Of a stretch of 64,000 nt of DNA, positions 38,938 through 48,822 are shown one piece after another; the first letter of the stretch is position 1, and each line of letters begins with the position of its first letter. Under the pieces are notes generated by a model. It was given only the letters and a program-made list of their open reading frames with translations. It made no database searches and was not told where the DNA came from. The stretch is taken from contig NZ_CP109430.1 of assembly GCF_036250735.1 (NCBI RefSeq), positions 10,168,001 to 10,232,000 on the forward strand, in the 5' to 3' direction. The stretch comes from Streptosporangium sp. NBC_01495 (lineage in GTDB: Bacteria > Actinomycetota > Actinomycetes > Streptosporangiales > Streptosporangiaceae). Position numbers and translations under genes: made by a program.

Positions 38938-39909
38938 TCATGCCGCCTCCTTCCGTTCGTGCCGCGCAGCGGCCTTGCGTTTCCTCTTGTCCTCCTTGCG
39001 CTGCCGTGCCGCGGCCCGCAACCGCTGCTGAACCGACGGATCCAACCGCTCGAACTCCACCGGCGAAAACATCGCGTTCGTCGAATGCAGCCGCATCGTG
39101 TTGAAGTCGTCGATCCAGGCGGCGATCGCACGACGGGCCTGATCATGGGTGGCGAACGGCTCACGGCGCAACAACTCGAACTCCAAACTGGAGAAGAACG
39201 ACTCGGCCGCGGCATTGTCCAGCGCCGAGCCGACCCGCCCCATCGACTGCACGATGCCCATCCGCTCACAGGCCCGCCGGAAGTCGGCCGCGGTGTACTC
39301 CGACCCTTGATCACTGTGAAACCTCACACCCGCGACGCCACCGCCCCGCAGGGCGACCGCCATCTGCAGCGACGCGGTGGCCAGCGCGGCTCCCTTGTGC
39401 GCGCTCATCGCGAACCCGAGCACTCGGCGGGAGAACAAGTCCTCGGTGGCCGCCAGATACAGCGCTCCTTCAGCGGTGGGGATCTCGGTGCCGTCCCCGC
39501 ACCAGGTCACGTCCGGCCCGGGTGCGGTGAAGTCCCGCCGCAGATGGTCCTCGGCCCGCCACCGGCCCCGGCCCGGCCGGGTGGTGTTCTTGCGCTTGGT
39601 CTTGGGCCGGGCCGCCAAAGCGCGCTCAGCCATGACCTTCGCCACCGTGTTCTTACTCACTCGCCAACCGGCCCGACGCAGCCGGGCGGTGATCCGCGGT
39701 GATCCCTCAGTGCCTTTGCGCTGATGAAACGCCGAGACGACGGCCTCGATCAGACCAGCCCGACGGCGTTCGCGCTCGCCAGGACCCTCGCGCCCCCGCC
39801 GCGACCACTTATAAAACCAGGACTGCGACACCCCCAGCGCCCGGCACGCAACCGCGTGCGCAACACCGTGCTCGGCCCTCTGAGCGGCGATGAAGCCGGC
39901 CATGCTCAC
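38938..39909 (-). CDS. IS3-family transposase orfB
   Basis: A 323-residue integrase-core protein. The DDE residues are in WCGDGTEIPTAEG, FHSDQGSEY and LDNAAAESFFSSLEFE. GTG 39909 overlaps the orfA stop (GTGA), the usual IS3 arrangement. Its C-terminal tail is rich in Arg and Lys. It belongs to a different IS3 subgroup than the copy at 32279. Confidence 0.85.
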   Translation of the reverse strand: MSMAGFIAAQRAEHGVAHAVACRALGVSQSWFYKWSRRGREGPGERERRRAGLIEAVVSAFHQRKGTEGSPRITARLRRAGWRVSKNTVAKVMAERALAARPKTKRKNTTRPGRGRWRAEDHLRRDFTAPGPDVTWCGDGTEIPTAEGALYLAATEDLFSRRVLGFAMSAHKGAALATASLQMAVALRGGGVAGVRFHSDQGSEYTAADFRRACERMGIVQSMGRVGSALDNAAAESFFSSLEFELLRREPFATHDQARRAIAAWIDDFNTMRLHSTNAMFSPVEFERLDPSVQQRLRAAARQRKEDKRKRKAAARHERKEAA

Positions 39910-40202
39910 CGGCCCATCGCGTCCTTGACCCAGAGGGCCACCGAGCGCTTGAGCACATCACGCTCCATCGCCAGCTCGGCGACCTCCCGACGCAGCCGGA
40001 CCAACTCGGCCCGCTCGTCCTCGCCCAGGCCGCCGTTTCCGGCTCGCCGCCGCTGCCGGGCCATGTTCACCCAGTTGGCCAGAGTGCCCGCATTGACCCC
40101 CAGATCCTGGGCCACCCGCACGATCGGCCTACCGGTCTCCTCAACGATCCGGACCGCACCGTCTTTGAAGTCCTGATCGAACCTCCGTCGTGTCTCAGAC
40201 AT
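39906..40202 (-). CDS. IS3-family transposase orfA
   Basis: 98 residues with the helix-turn-helix RRRFDQDFKDGAVRIVEETG ... VAQDLGVNAGTLANWV and a leucine-zipper-like heptad region (ELVRLRREVAELAMERDVLK). It is directly upstream of orfB. The outer ends of the element were not resolved. Confidence 0.85.
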   Translation of the reverse strand: MSETRRRFDQDFKDGAVRIVEETGRPIVRVAQDLGVNAGTLANWVNMARQRRRAGNGGLGEDERAELVRLRREVAELAMERDVLKRSVALWVKDAMGR

Positions 40203-40268
40203 CGCCGTTCCCCCTTTAAGGCGATGTCTCTACGTTACGAGGGAAAGCCCAGTTTGCACCTGTTCGCC

Positions 40269-41108
40269 CTAGTACGTCCCTCGCCAGGTTGGGGTGGTTT
40301 CGTTCGTTATGCGCTTGCTGGTGTTGTCGATCATCGCGATGTGGATCATGGCTTCGGAGCTAGCTGGCAGTGTCTCGTAGTCACGGGCGAGGCGGCGGTG
40401 GAGCATCAGCCAGCCGAAGGTCCGCTCGATTACCCAGCGTCGTTGAAGGACATGAAAGCCGCGGGTGTCGGGATCGCGATGGACGACCTGAGCATGGATA
40501 CCCAGGGTGGCCGCGTGGTCGGCGAACTGCTTCTTGAAGCCGGTATCAACCCAGGTCAGATTGATCGTCGGATGGTCGGCCTTGGCTTGGTTCAGGACCT
40601 GGATGCCGGCCTTGTTCTCCGAGACGGACGCGGCGCAGACGGTCACGGCCAGTAGCAGGCCGAGCGCATCGGTCGCGACGCTGCGCTTGCGACCGACGAT
40701 CTTCTTTCCGGCGTCGATGCCCTGCGTCGTGATCGGCGGGTTGGTGGAGGTCTTCACCGTCTGGGTGTCGATGACCGCGGCGGTCGGGGTGGGGTCGCGT
40801 CCGTCCTTGGCGCGGGCCAAGCCGGTGAGGTCGTAGTTGAGCTGGGCGAAGATGCCCTGGTCGCGCCAGGCGGCGTAGTAGGTGTAGACGGTGCCGTGGG
40901 GCGGGAAGTCGTGCGGTAGGTAGGCCCAGGCGATGCCCGTCCGGTTCAGATACAAGATCGCGTTGAAGATGTCGCGCAGGTCGGTGGGGGCGGGTGCTCC
41001 GGTGGGACGTCGGTCGAGCCGGGCCTGCCGCCAAGCGGTGAGGGCCGGTTCGATCAGCGCCCAGCGAGCGTCGGAAATGTCGGAAGGGTAGCTGCGTCGG
41101 GGGGTCAT
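40269..41108 (-). CDS. IS5-family transposase
   Basis: 279 residues, apparently intact. It starts YPSDISDARWALIEPAL, typical of the IS5/IS1031-type DUF4096 N-terminus, with DDE segments VIDTQTVKTS, WVDTGFKKQF and RWVIERTFGWL. It differs from the two IS5 copies around it and lies in opposite orientation. The 41109-41330 spacer holds only IS end sequence. Confidence 0.88.
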   Translation of the reverse strand: MTPRRSYPSDISDARWALIEPALTAWRQARLDRRPTGAPAPTDLRDIFNAILYLNRTGIAWAYLPHDFPPHGTVYTYYAAWRDQGIFAQLNYDLTGLARAKDGRDPTPTAAVIDTQTVKTSTNPPITTQGIDAGKKIVGRKRSVATDALGLLLAVTVCAASVSENKAGIQVLNQAKADHPTINLTWVDTGFKKQFADHAATLGIHAQVVHRDPDTRGFHVLQRRWVIERTFGWLMLHRRLARDYETLPASSEAMIHIAMIDNTSKRITNETTPTWRGTY

Positions 41109-41330
41109 AGCCGACCCTTACTCCGGTCCTTCCGGGCTGCCGCGCAACCTCTGGAACACGGCGCGTCCAGGGCATTCCTACGCCAGACGGAATTCAAGCC
41201 GGCTTGTCTCGCGAGACGGACATCGGACCGCCAAGAGACCGACACGCAAACCAGGAGATACCTCGCGAGAATCTCAAACCACCCAGTCAGCGAACGCGGC
41301 TTATGCCCATACACCATCCCAAAACGCCCT

Positions 41331-42477
41331 CTGAGAGAGCGTTTGGCTCATAAGTGGGGTGTTTTGTGCCTGTTTCTGCAAGCGCTAGAGGGTGCGGAGC
41401 GTGAAACGTCTGGGGAAGCCGGTATCCGTGATGACGTTTGGGGTGAATGTGCCAGTGATCTGCGGCCTTTCTCCTGTCTGGTTCCAAGATGATCCCTGGT
41501 GAGGTTTTTGTGGCTGGCGGTGGCGTTGTAGTTCGCTGTCGTGACCTGCAGATCTCTGGGCTCGACGATCTGGTTGGCGATAGACCACTGCCATGGCTGT
41601 ACCTCCCCCTTATCCCAGCGATTTGTCCGATGCCCGCTGGCAGCTGATCGAACCCGTTCTGACCGCCTGGCGTGCCCGCCGCCAGGCTGGCGCCCCGGGC
41701 TTCGGACGGCCTGCCGAGCACGATCTGCGCACCATCATGAACGCGATCATGTACGTGGACCGCACCGGCATCCCCTGGCGCTACCTGCCGCGTGACTACC
41801 CGCCCTGGGCCACGGTGTACTGGTACTTCGCCGCCTGGCGCGACGAGGGGGTGTTCGTCGAGCTGAACGGGTTGCTACGCCGCCTGGTGCGCCAGGCCGA
41901 AGGACGCAACCCCGAAGCGTCGGCGTGCGTGATCGACGCGCAAAGCGTCAAGACCTCCGCCAACGTCCCCACCGCCGGCCAGGGCGTGGACGCGGCCAAG
42001 AAGATCGTCGGCCGCAAACGCAGCATCGCCACCGACACGCTCGGCTTACTGCTCGCCGTCCTGGTCACCGCCGCCGGTGTGCAGGACTCAGCCGCCGGCA
42101 CAGTCCTGCTCGACCGGCTCGCCACCGGCCATCCCACCGTCAGCAAGGCCTGGGTCGATGGCGGTTACCGCACGCACTTTATCGACCACGCCGCCACCCT
42201 GGGCATCGACGCCCAGGTCGTGCCTCGAGACCCCGCCACCCGCGGGTTCACCGTCCTGCCTCGCCGGTGGGTCGTCGAGCGCACCTTCGGCTGGCTCATG
42301 CACCACCGCCGCCTGGCTCGCGACTACGAGGCCCTGCCCACCACCTCCGAAGCCATGATCCACCTCGCCATGATCGACACCATGACCCGCCGCCTCACCG
42401 GCGAAACCACCCCAAACTGGCGCGGAACCTGAATATCAGGATCAAACGTAACTCACAGGATCAAACACTCACTGAGA
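41331..42477 (+). mobile_element. IS5-family insertion sequence, intact copy
   Basis: The left end near 41331 (GAGAGAGCGTTTGG) and right end near 42477 (ATCAAACACTCACTGAG) are related as imperfect inverted repeats. The related right end at 38645-38665 belongs to the broken copy. Exact borders are approximate. Confidence 0.6.
41593..42432 (+). CDS. IS5-family transposase
   Basis: 279 residues, intact. YPSDLSDARWQLIEPVLTAW is the IS5 N-terminus; DDE segments are VIDAQSVKTSANV, WVDGGYRTHF and RRWVVERTFGWL. It is the undamaged relative of 37910-38608. The gap to the toxin gene (42478-42646) includes TAAGAT near 42587, a possible -10 for that gene. Confidence 0.88.
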   Translation: MAVPPPYPSDLSDARWQLIEPVLTAWRARRQAGAPGFGRPAEHDLRTIMNAIMYVDRTGIPWRYLPRDYPPWATVYWYFAAWRDEGVFVELNGLLRRLVRQAEGRNPEASACVIDAQSVKTSANVPTAGQGVDAAKKIVGRKRSIATDTLGLLLAVLVTAAGVQDSAAGTVLLDRLATGHPTVSKAWVDGGYRTHFIDHAATLGIDAQVVPRDPATRGFTVLPRRWVVERTFGWLMHHRRLARDYEALPTTSEAMIHLAMIDTMTRRLTGETTPNWRGT

Positions 42478-42646
42478 TTCACGGGGCCGCCGAGTTGCTG
42501 GCGATGAGGCCTGGCCGACGCTGCGCAGCGCGGCCGGATTGCCCTTACGGACGGCACCGTGCCTGTCACAGGAAAGGATCTTTACATAAGATCGCAACAT
42601 GTGTGATGATCACTCCGTTTTGTCGCTTTTATTTCGAAAGGTTTGA

Positions 42647-45600
42647 GTGAAAACATCACAATCAGCGTCCGGCTTATCCACCCGGCTGCGCCGCCGCGCT
42701 GCCCTGACGGCGGCTCTGGTGCTGCCCATTTCGCTGATGACAGCACCGGCGATCGCACAAGTCCCCACCCCATCTCCTCCTCCCGTGACCTCACAGGCAG
42801 AGCCCGACGCCCTGACCAAAGCCGCTTTCACCCTGGCCAAAAAGGGCAATAAGCGCGTCGAGATCGAGACGCTGCGCTCAGAAACCGGCACTTACTACGC
42901 CAACCCCGACGGTAAGACTCTCACTGCCGAGGTGGCCAGCGTCCCAGTCCGGGTGAAGAAGAACGGCGACTGGCAGTCGATCGATCCGACCCTGATCGAA
43001 GAAAACGGCGTCCTGCGGCCCAAGGCCACTAAGGGTGATATCAGTTTGTCCCTCGGGGGCGACACGACCGCCGTGGCCTACAGTGGCGAGAAGGGCAAGG
43101 GGAGCGTCTCCATCCCGGACGTGCTGCCGAAGCCGGCGGTCAAGGGCAACACCGCCACCTACCCCGACGCCTACGGCACCGGCGCCGACCTCGTCATCAG
43201 CGCCCATCCAGAAGGCTTCCGGCACGAAATCGTGCTGCGGCAACGCCCCGTTGAGAAGCTCAAACTTCGCATCCCGCTCGGCCTGCCCAAGGGGCTCAAG
43301 CTGGGCAAGGGCAGCGACAAGACGCCAGGGGTGCTGGACGACCAGGGCAAGGAGATCGCTGACCTGTCCTCCACGCTAGTGCTGGACGCGACTGAGATGC
43401 GCGAACCCGCTACCGGCCGCATGAGCCAGGCCGAGACCAGCGTGGACGGCGACGGCGCTCTGGTGCTCAAGCCCGACGCGGACTTCCTGGCCGACCCGGC
43501 CGTCACCTACCCGGTTACGCTGGCCGCGCCGCTGGAGGACTGGGTCGGGACGGGAATCGCCGGCGACACCTTCGTCAGCCACAGTTACCCCAGCAGCGCC
43601 AGCAATAAGGGCCTCAACCGCATCATCGTCGGCCGCTCTAACAGTGGCACGGTCACCTGGCGCGGCTACATCCGCTTCAACATCAAGGGTACGCCGCTGG
43701 AGGGCGGCACGGTCGACAATGCCGACCTGCGGCTTTGGAACTACGACACCAACGACTGCAGCGACACCGCCACCCCCGGCATCGTCGCGCGCCGTATCAC
43801 CACCGACTGGGACATCAACACGATGACCTGGGGCAGCGGGCAGCCCAGGGTCGTCCCCGACGGCCAGAGCGGCGAGAAGGGCGCCTACGGGGTGAACTGC
43901 CCCGAAGGCGAGGGCGAGCTGTGGCACACCCTGGAAGACATCACCCAAGCCTGGATGAACGGCGCCAACGACTACGGCGTCCAACTGTCCTCCGCCAGCG
44001 AGAGCGTGCCCACCAACTGGCGCTGGTACCGCTCCGACGAATACGGTGGCTACGACACCTACCCCTTCACCCCCCGCGGCCCCGTCCTCATCATCAAGTA
44101 CGAGCCCAAGATCAAGACTGAGGTGCGGGGGTACTACGTTCCAGGCCCCAGCGACGGTACAACCCCCACGGCCGCCGAGATTACGGAGCATCTCACCGAC
44201 CAGGCCGACGCTCCTGACCTCCCTGTCCTCAACGAAGAGCAGGCACGCGCACTGCGGGAGAACGCTCAGGATACTGTCATATCCGATGCCACAGATGGTT
44301 TCTATGAGGTGGAGGAGATCACTCGCGAGGAGTGGCTGGAAAGACTGGACCCTGACGAGGAGGTTCACGAGCCGGAACCTGGCGGGGTACCGCCCGTCGT
44401 CGTCACCACAACTCCCCTTGCTGGAGCTACTGACATTCCGGTCTCGACGGCGCTGCATGTGACGTTCGATGAGTGGGTAGCCAATCCGGCATTCGTCGTC
44501 AAAAATGCCGCTGGGGATGTCGTGAGTGGCGAGACATCCGTCCAGGGCGCTCAGGCCAATTTCGTACCGGGTCAACTGCTGGCCGAGGCAACGACGTACA
44601 CGGCTGAGATCACCGCGGCAGATATGGACGGCGCCGCCATGACAGCGCCTCACTCGTGGAGTTTCACCACAGGATCTGCCACCACGCCGCCACAGGGGCT
44701 GGTAGCAGCCTATGGGCTCAACGAGGGCTCGGGCACGAGCGTGGCAGACTCCTCCGGACAACACAACACCGGCACAGCCAGCGCCACCAACTGGGTGAAC
44801 GGGAAGTATGGCAAGGCGCTGTCGTTCAACGGCACGTCGAGCTGGGTCACCGTCGAGGATGCCGCGTCGCTTCGGCTGACAACCGGAATGACGTTGTCCG
44901 CCTGGGTCAACCCGGCGACGGTCGCTAACTGGAGCAGCGTAGTGGGTAAGGAGTTGAGTGCTGGAGGCGTCTCCTACCTGCTGTACGCCGCCAACGGCGA
45001 CTCGGTTCCGTCCGGCTGGGCGAAGGCCTCGGCTCCGGGGCATGCGACGGCCAACGGCGTTTCGCCCTTGCCGGTGAACACCTGGAGCCACCTGGCGTTC
45101 ACCTACGACGGCGCCGCCCTGCGGCTGTTCGTCAACGGACAGCAGATCGCCGATACTCCGCTCAGCGAAAGCCTCATTGACGATGGTAGCCCGCTGCACA
45201 TCGGCGGCAACGGCATCTGGGGCGAATACTTCAGTGGCCTGATCGACGAAGTACGCGTCTACAACCGCGCTCAGAGCGCGACCGAGGTCCAGACCGACAT
45301 GAACACCCCGATCGGCGAGCAGGCGCCGCCGGACACCCAGGCGCCAACCGCGCCCGGTTCGCTCGCCGTAATGGGCGGTTCTGGCAATGCGCAGCTCACC
45401 TGGACGGCCTCGACGGACAACGTGGGCGTGGGCGGCTACAGGATCCACCGATCCACGACGCCCGGATTCACCCCGTCGGCCGCAAACCAGGTCGGCTCGT
45501 CACCGACCACCACGTTCACCGACGCGGGCCTCGCGGCGGGGACGTACTACTACCGGGTCCGCGCTGTCGACGCGGCCGGCAACCTCAGCCCGTCATCGAA

Positions 45601-48031
45601 CGAGGTCTCGGCCACCGTCACGGCCCCGCCGACGAACCCGGGCCTAGTGGCCGCGTACGGCATGGATGAGGGCTCGGGCACAATCGTGGGCGACTCCTCC
45701 GGGCAGCACAACACCGGAGCGGCCACCGACACCACCTGGACGACCGGTAAGCACGGCACGGCGCTGTCGTTCAACGGCTCCTCCAGCTGGGTGACCGTCC
45801 CGCACGCCGAGTCACTGCGCCTGACGAACGCACTGACTCTCTCGGCATGGGTACAGCCGGCGGCAAACAACAACTGGCGCACCGTGCTGATGAAGGAACT
45901 CGCCGAAGGCGGCAGCTACGGCCTGTACTCCTCCAACGGTTCAGTCCCACAGGGCTGGTTGCAGATGGCCGAGAGTGGTGGGGCGGCGGCGGGAGAAAGC
46001 GCACTGCCACTGAACCAGTGGAGCCACCTGGCAGTCACCTACAACGGCAGCACGGCCACCCTGTACGTCAACGGCACTCTGATCGACGAGCAACCGATCG
46101 CCGGCGACCTCATCGACGACGGCGGTGTACTGCGACTCGGCGGCAACAACGCCTGGCGTGAATTCTTCAACGGCAGAATCGACGAGGTACGCATCTACAA
46201 CCGCGTCCAAACCGCGACCGAAATCCAGACCGACATGAACACCCCCGTCGGCGCCGCCCCGGCCGGCGTGGCCGCTCAACAGCGGCGCATGGACGCCACC
46301 GCGGACGCTGCTCCCACCATCGACAAACTGACGATCGAAGGTGCCCGCACCGTGGACGGCATCACTGTCGCCTCCACCCTGACCCCTGGCTTGACCACCT
46401 GGTTGTCCGCCGGGCGCGACGGCGAGGCGAAGGTGGAAGTGGAACTCGCCGGCACACCCACCAAGTCCTTCAAGGCGGGCAGGGTAATCACGGACAAGCG
46501 GCTGCTCTGGTCCGGCCAGGTCACCGCCAAGCCAGGGGACTCCCGGGTGACACTGCAGATCCCCAAGGGCAAACTTCAAGACGGTGAGAAGGTCAGATGG
46601 CGCGCCCGCGTCGCCGACTCCGACACCGGAGGCTGGACACACTGGCAGAACCTCATCATTCAGCAGCCGCAGTCGGCCCAACCGCCGGCCAAGGAAGAGC
46701 CTGTTGACGGTTCGTTGCCTAATCGCGAACCAGAGACAAAGCAAAAGGCTACTCGCGCCGGCGCATCCACTGCCTCATTGGCCGAGACGATGAGTCCGCT
46801 CACAGGCACTCAAGCGGTCCAAGCGGCCGTGAAGCCTTTCAACTACGATCGCATTAATAAACAGGGCGATTGCCAGCTGTCACGGCATCAGAGTATAGCA
46901 ACGTGGCGCTGGATCAAAAATTCATTCAACGTGTGTTTTACTGGCCGTATCGGTGAAACTGAGACCGTTAATGACATTTCGAACGGAATAGCGTGGTCAG
47001 CCCGTTTCAGCATGGTCGTCCACACGTACGTGGGACACTCGGCAGGCACCGCGAACCCGACAGCAGCGCGTGGCGAAGCGGGGATCCATAGCCGTCAGAT
47101 GAAGGCATGGATCAAGGTCGACGACTTTCGTCCAGGCGGCTTCGAGGGTGCTGCAGGCCGCCCGGTTAAGGTAGGTCTCAGCAACTCCAGCGGATGTTTC
47201 GTCGATAAGAAGATCATCGTCGATGATATCGGTGATTGGATCCAGGGCGCTGACCGACTGATTACCATAACCTCGCCAGAGGCTTGGTTTCCGGCGCCGG
47301 ACCGTAAGGGATTCTGTGGTCTCAGGCCCTCGGTTAGCTATCCGGAAAGTGATAACCCTCTTAAGCTGTTCGGATGGCTCTCCCCTGACCGCGTCGAATT
47401 CCGCTGCGACAGCTCACCCAGAATCCTGAATCACACCGGCGGTTGTGTCGTCTGGAGTTCGCGGCCAGTCTGGCACCTCGACGGCAACCGGGCAGAGGAT
47501 CCCGTAACTAAAAGTGGTGTGAACCAAACCGCAGCACACATCTGGAAAGCCCTCTACGACCCGGACGACACAGTGCCGCTGTCTCCAGTAAGGAAAAAAA
47601 TCCCCGGCCGCTACAGCAAGAACGATCCTGGATGCATGTCTGAAAACAACAGATGCCTGACCAGAGCCGAGGGGGACCGTAAAGATCCAGACACCGTCCC
47701 CGGGAAGAATGACGCGGCCCGGAAAAAAGTGTGCAAACTAGCCCGGGTTCCAAGCGGCCTACAACAGCCATCATGCGACGAGTATCCCTTCGCCTCCACA
47801 CACGAGGGTGCCGCCTCTGCGGGCTATAACATGTCGGTCGCAATCGTCGAGTGCAAAGACAACACCACTGCGGGCGCACTGCTCAACGGCTGGTATGACC
47901 GGCACCGCATCCTAGAGAAGGATCCCTTTTGGGTCGATGCGACCAAGAAGGGCGACACAGTTCCCGAAAATGTCCCTCCACCAGACATCGCTCAAGTCGA
48001 TACCTCCGGCTTCGGTGAGAGATGTAGATAG
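42647..48031 (+). CDS. secreted polymorphic toxin-like protein with C-terminal NucA/NucB DNase domain
   Basis: A 1794-residue secreted protein. After the signal (RLRRRAALTAALVLPISL ... AIAQ) come a wall-associated-type N-terminal region (about 50-290), a DNRLRE-like module (about 305-488), a bacterial Ig-like domain (about 581-678), LamG (about 685-881), fibronectin type III (about 898-994), a second LamG (about 998-1198), a long linker region, and at the end a NucA/NucB nuclease domain. That domain is marked by SCDEYPFASTHEGA (from about residue 1709) and DPFWV. The order is that of a delivery stalk with a toxic DNase tip. GTG 42647 follows AAAGG at 6 nt. The next gene is the likely immunity partner. 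A nutritional secreted DNase is the alternative. Confidence 0.82.
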   Translation: MKTSQSASGLSTRLRRRAALTAALVLPISLMTAPAIAQVPTPSPPPVTSQAEPDALTKAAFTLAKKGNKRVEIETLRSETGTYYANPDGKTLTAEVASVPVRVKKNGDWQSIDPTLIEENGVLRPKATKGDISLSLGGDTTAVAYSGEKGKGSVSIPDVLPKPAVKGNTATYPDAYGTGADLVISAHPEGFRHEIVLRQRPVEKLKLRIPLGLPKGLKLGKGSDKTPGVLDDQGKEIADLSSTLVLDATEMREPATGRMSQAETSVDGDGALVLKPDADFLADPAVTYPVTLAAPLEDWVGTGIAGDTFVSHSYPSSASNKGLNRIIVGRSNSGTVTWRGYIRFNIKGTPLEGGTVDNADLRLWNYDTNDCSDTATPGIVARRITTDWDINTMTWGSGQPRVVPDGQSGEKGAYGVNCPEGEGELWHTLEDITQAWMNGANDYGVQLSSASESVPTNWRWYRSDEYGGYDTYPFTPRGPVLIIKYEPKIKTEVRGYYVPGPSDGTTPTAAEITEHLTDQADAPDLPVLNEEQARALRENAQDTVISDATDGFYEVEEITREEWLERLDPDEEVHEPEPGGVPPVVVTTTPLAGATDIPVSTALHVTFDEWVANPAFVVKNAAGDVVSGETSVQGAQANFVPGQLLAEATTYTAEITAADMDGAAMTAPHSWSFTTGSATTPPQGLVAAYGLNEGSGTSVADSSGQHNTGTASATNWVNGKYGKALSFNGTSSWVTVEDAASLRLTTGMTLSAWVNPATVANWSSVVGKELSAGGVSYLLYAANGDSVPSGWAKASAPGHATANGVSPLPVNTWSHLAFTYDGAALRLFVNGQQIADTPLSESLIDDGSPLHIGGNGIWGEYFSGLIDEVRVYNRAQSATEVQTDMNTPIGEQAPPDTQAPTAPGSLAVMGGSGNAQLTWTASTDNVGVGGYRIHRSTTPGFTPSAANQVGSSPTTTFTDAGLAAGTYYYRVRAVDAAGNLSPSSNEVSATVTAPPTNPGLVAAYGMDEGSGTIVGDSSGQHNTGAATDTTWTTGKHGTALSFNGSSSWVTVPHAESLRLTNALTLSAWVQPAANNNWRTVLMKELAEGGSYGLYSSNGSVPQGWLQMAESGGAAAGESALPLNQWSHLAVTYNGSTATLYVNGTLIDEQPIAGDLIDDGGVLRLGGNNAWREFFNGRIDEVRIYNRVQTATEIQTDMNTPVGAAPAGVAAQQRRMDATADAAPTIDKLTIEGARTVDGITVASTLTPGLTTWLSAGRDGEAKVEVELAGTPTKSFKAGRVITDKRLLWSGQVTAKPGDSRVTLQIPKGKLQDGEKVRWRARVADSDTGGWTHWQNLIIQQPQSAQPPAKEEPVDGSLPNREPETKQKATRAGASTASLAETMSPLTGTQAVQAAVKPFNYDRINKQGDCQLSRHQSIATWRWIKNSFNVCFTGRIGETETVNDISNGIAWSARFSMVVHTYVGHSAGTANPTAARGEAGIHSRQMKAWIKVDDFRPGGFEGAAGRPVKVGLSNSSGCFVDKKIIVDDIGDWIQGADRLITITSPEAWFPAPDRKGFCGLRPSVSYPESDNPLKLFGWLSPDRVEFRCDSSPRILNHTGGCVVWSSRPVWHLDGNRAEDPVTKSGVNQTAAHIWKALYDPDDTVPLSPVRKKIPGRYSKNDPGCMSENNRCLTRAEGDRKDPDTVPGKNDAARKKVCKLARVPSGLQQPSCDEYPFASTHEGAASAGYNMSVAIVECKDNTTAGALLNGWYDRHRILEKDPFWVDATKKGDTVPENVPPPDIAQVDTSGFGERCR

Positions 48032-48142
48032 TTGAAGCGTCGCCGTCCGCCGCTAGCCTCATCATCCTAGCGGCGGACGGCACGCCAATCTGCCGATCAT
48101 AAACGTGGCCGGTAGCAGGGCACATCAACCAAAGGAAGACCA

Positions 48143-48679
48143 ATGATTGATGAGAGCTATTCTCGTTGGTTCCATCGGTACACCACTAACGCCCTCGCGC
48201 TTACATGGTGCTCCGCCACCACGACCGATGATGTCCTTGCAGCCTACGACATCTCGCCCGGGATCACGGAGCCGATGCACTTTCTAGGCGGCGATACCGA
48301 TATGCTCATTGGGCGTCTCGGCAACGGCACTATCATCATAGATTACAGCGTCGATTCCCCCACACCTGAGACTCTTTCCACCATAGCGCAGTACGGGCCT
48401 TGTCTGAGTGCTGCATGGTGCGGCGACGTCCCGGCGATAGTGTCCTATTACGCTCAAGACGGTCGCGCAATCAAGTTCGACGCAAGTAGTCGGGACTGGT
48501 ATCCGGATCCCGATCTCGCCAGCGTCGAACAATGGATCGCCACTACGCCTGCCGGCAGGGAAACATGGGACAATCGCTGGGGCGTCGCCGTACTTATCAC
48601 CGCCGAAGCGCTGCTGCAAGCCGCTATTGACGAAGAATGGATGCGATCCACACACGTCGGCGTTACATTCCCCACATAA
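48143..48679 (+). CDS. probable immunity protein (DUF6461-like) for the NucA/NucB toxin
   Basis: 178 residues, soluble, acidic, no signal peptide. The pattern (ALTWCSATTTDDVLAAYDI ... GRLGNGTIIIDYSV ... DPDLASVEQWIATTP) recalls DUF6461 proteins, often next to toxins in actinobacteria. GGAAG lies 7 nt before ATG. It is 111 bp downstream of the nuclease gene on the same strand, is short and cytosolic, and is AT-richer than its surroundings, all typical of an immunity gene. The assignment rests on position and size more than on a firm family match. Confidence 0.6.
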   Translation: MIDESYSRWFHRYTTNALALTWCSATTTDDVLAAYDISPGITEPMHFLGGDTDMLIGRLGNGTIIIDYSVDSPTPETLSTIAQYGPCLSAAWCGDVPAIVSYYAQDGRAIKFDASSRDWYPDPDLASVEQWIATTPAGRETWDNRWGVAVLITAEALLQAAIDEEWMRSTHVGVTFPT

Positions 48680-48718
48680 ACACCTGCCCTCCCCCAGGGG
48701 TTGGGGATCTTGCTGCCG

Positions 48719-48732
48719 CGGTACCGGTACCG
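48719..48732. repeat. 14-bp palindrome CGGTACCGGTACCG
   Basis: A perfect palindrome in the spacer after the immunity gene, just ahead of a truncated IS701 copy. Confidence 0.6.
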
Positions 48733-48822
48733 AGTGACCGGTACTACATTCGAAGATCTTGAACGTGTAGATCTTGGGTAATCTCCGTCCTTGACGGGTG
48801 GTTGTGGGCCGATGGTCGGCGC

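Noticed and set aside
38261-38941. 226-codon minus-strand frame starting at the IS3 orfB stop
   Set aside because: Most of it is antisense to the IS5 transposase; only the first 80 or so codons could be an IS passenger and nothing supports them.
43376-45448. 690-codon minus-strand frame opposite the toxin gene
   Set aside because: Shadow frame; the plus-strand protein has clear domains and a signal peptide.
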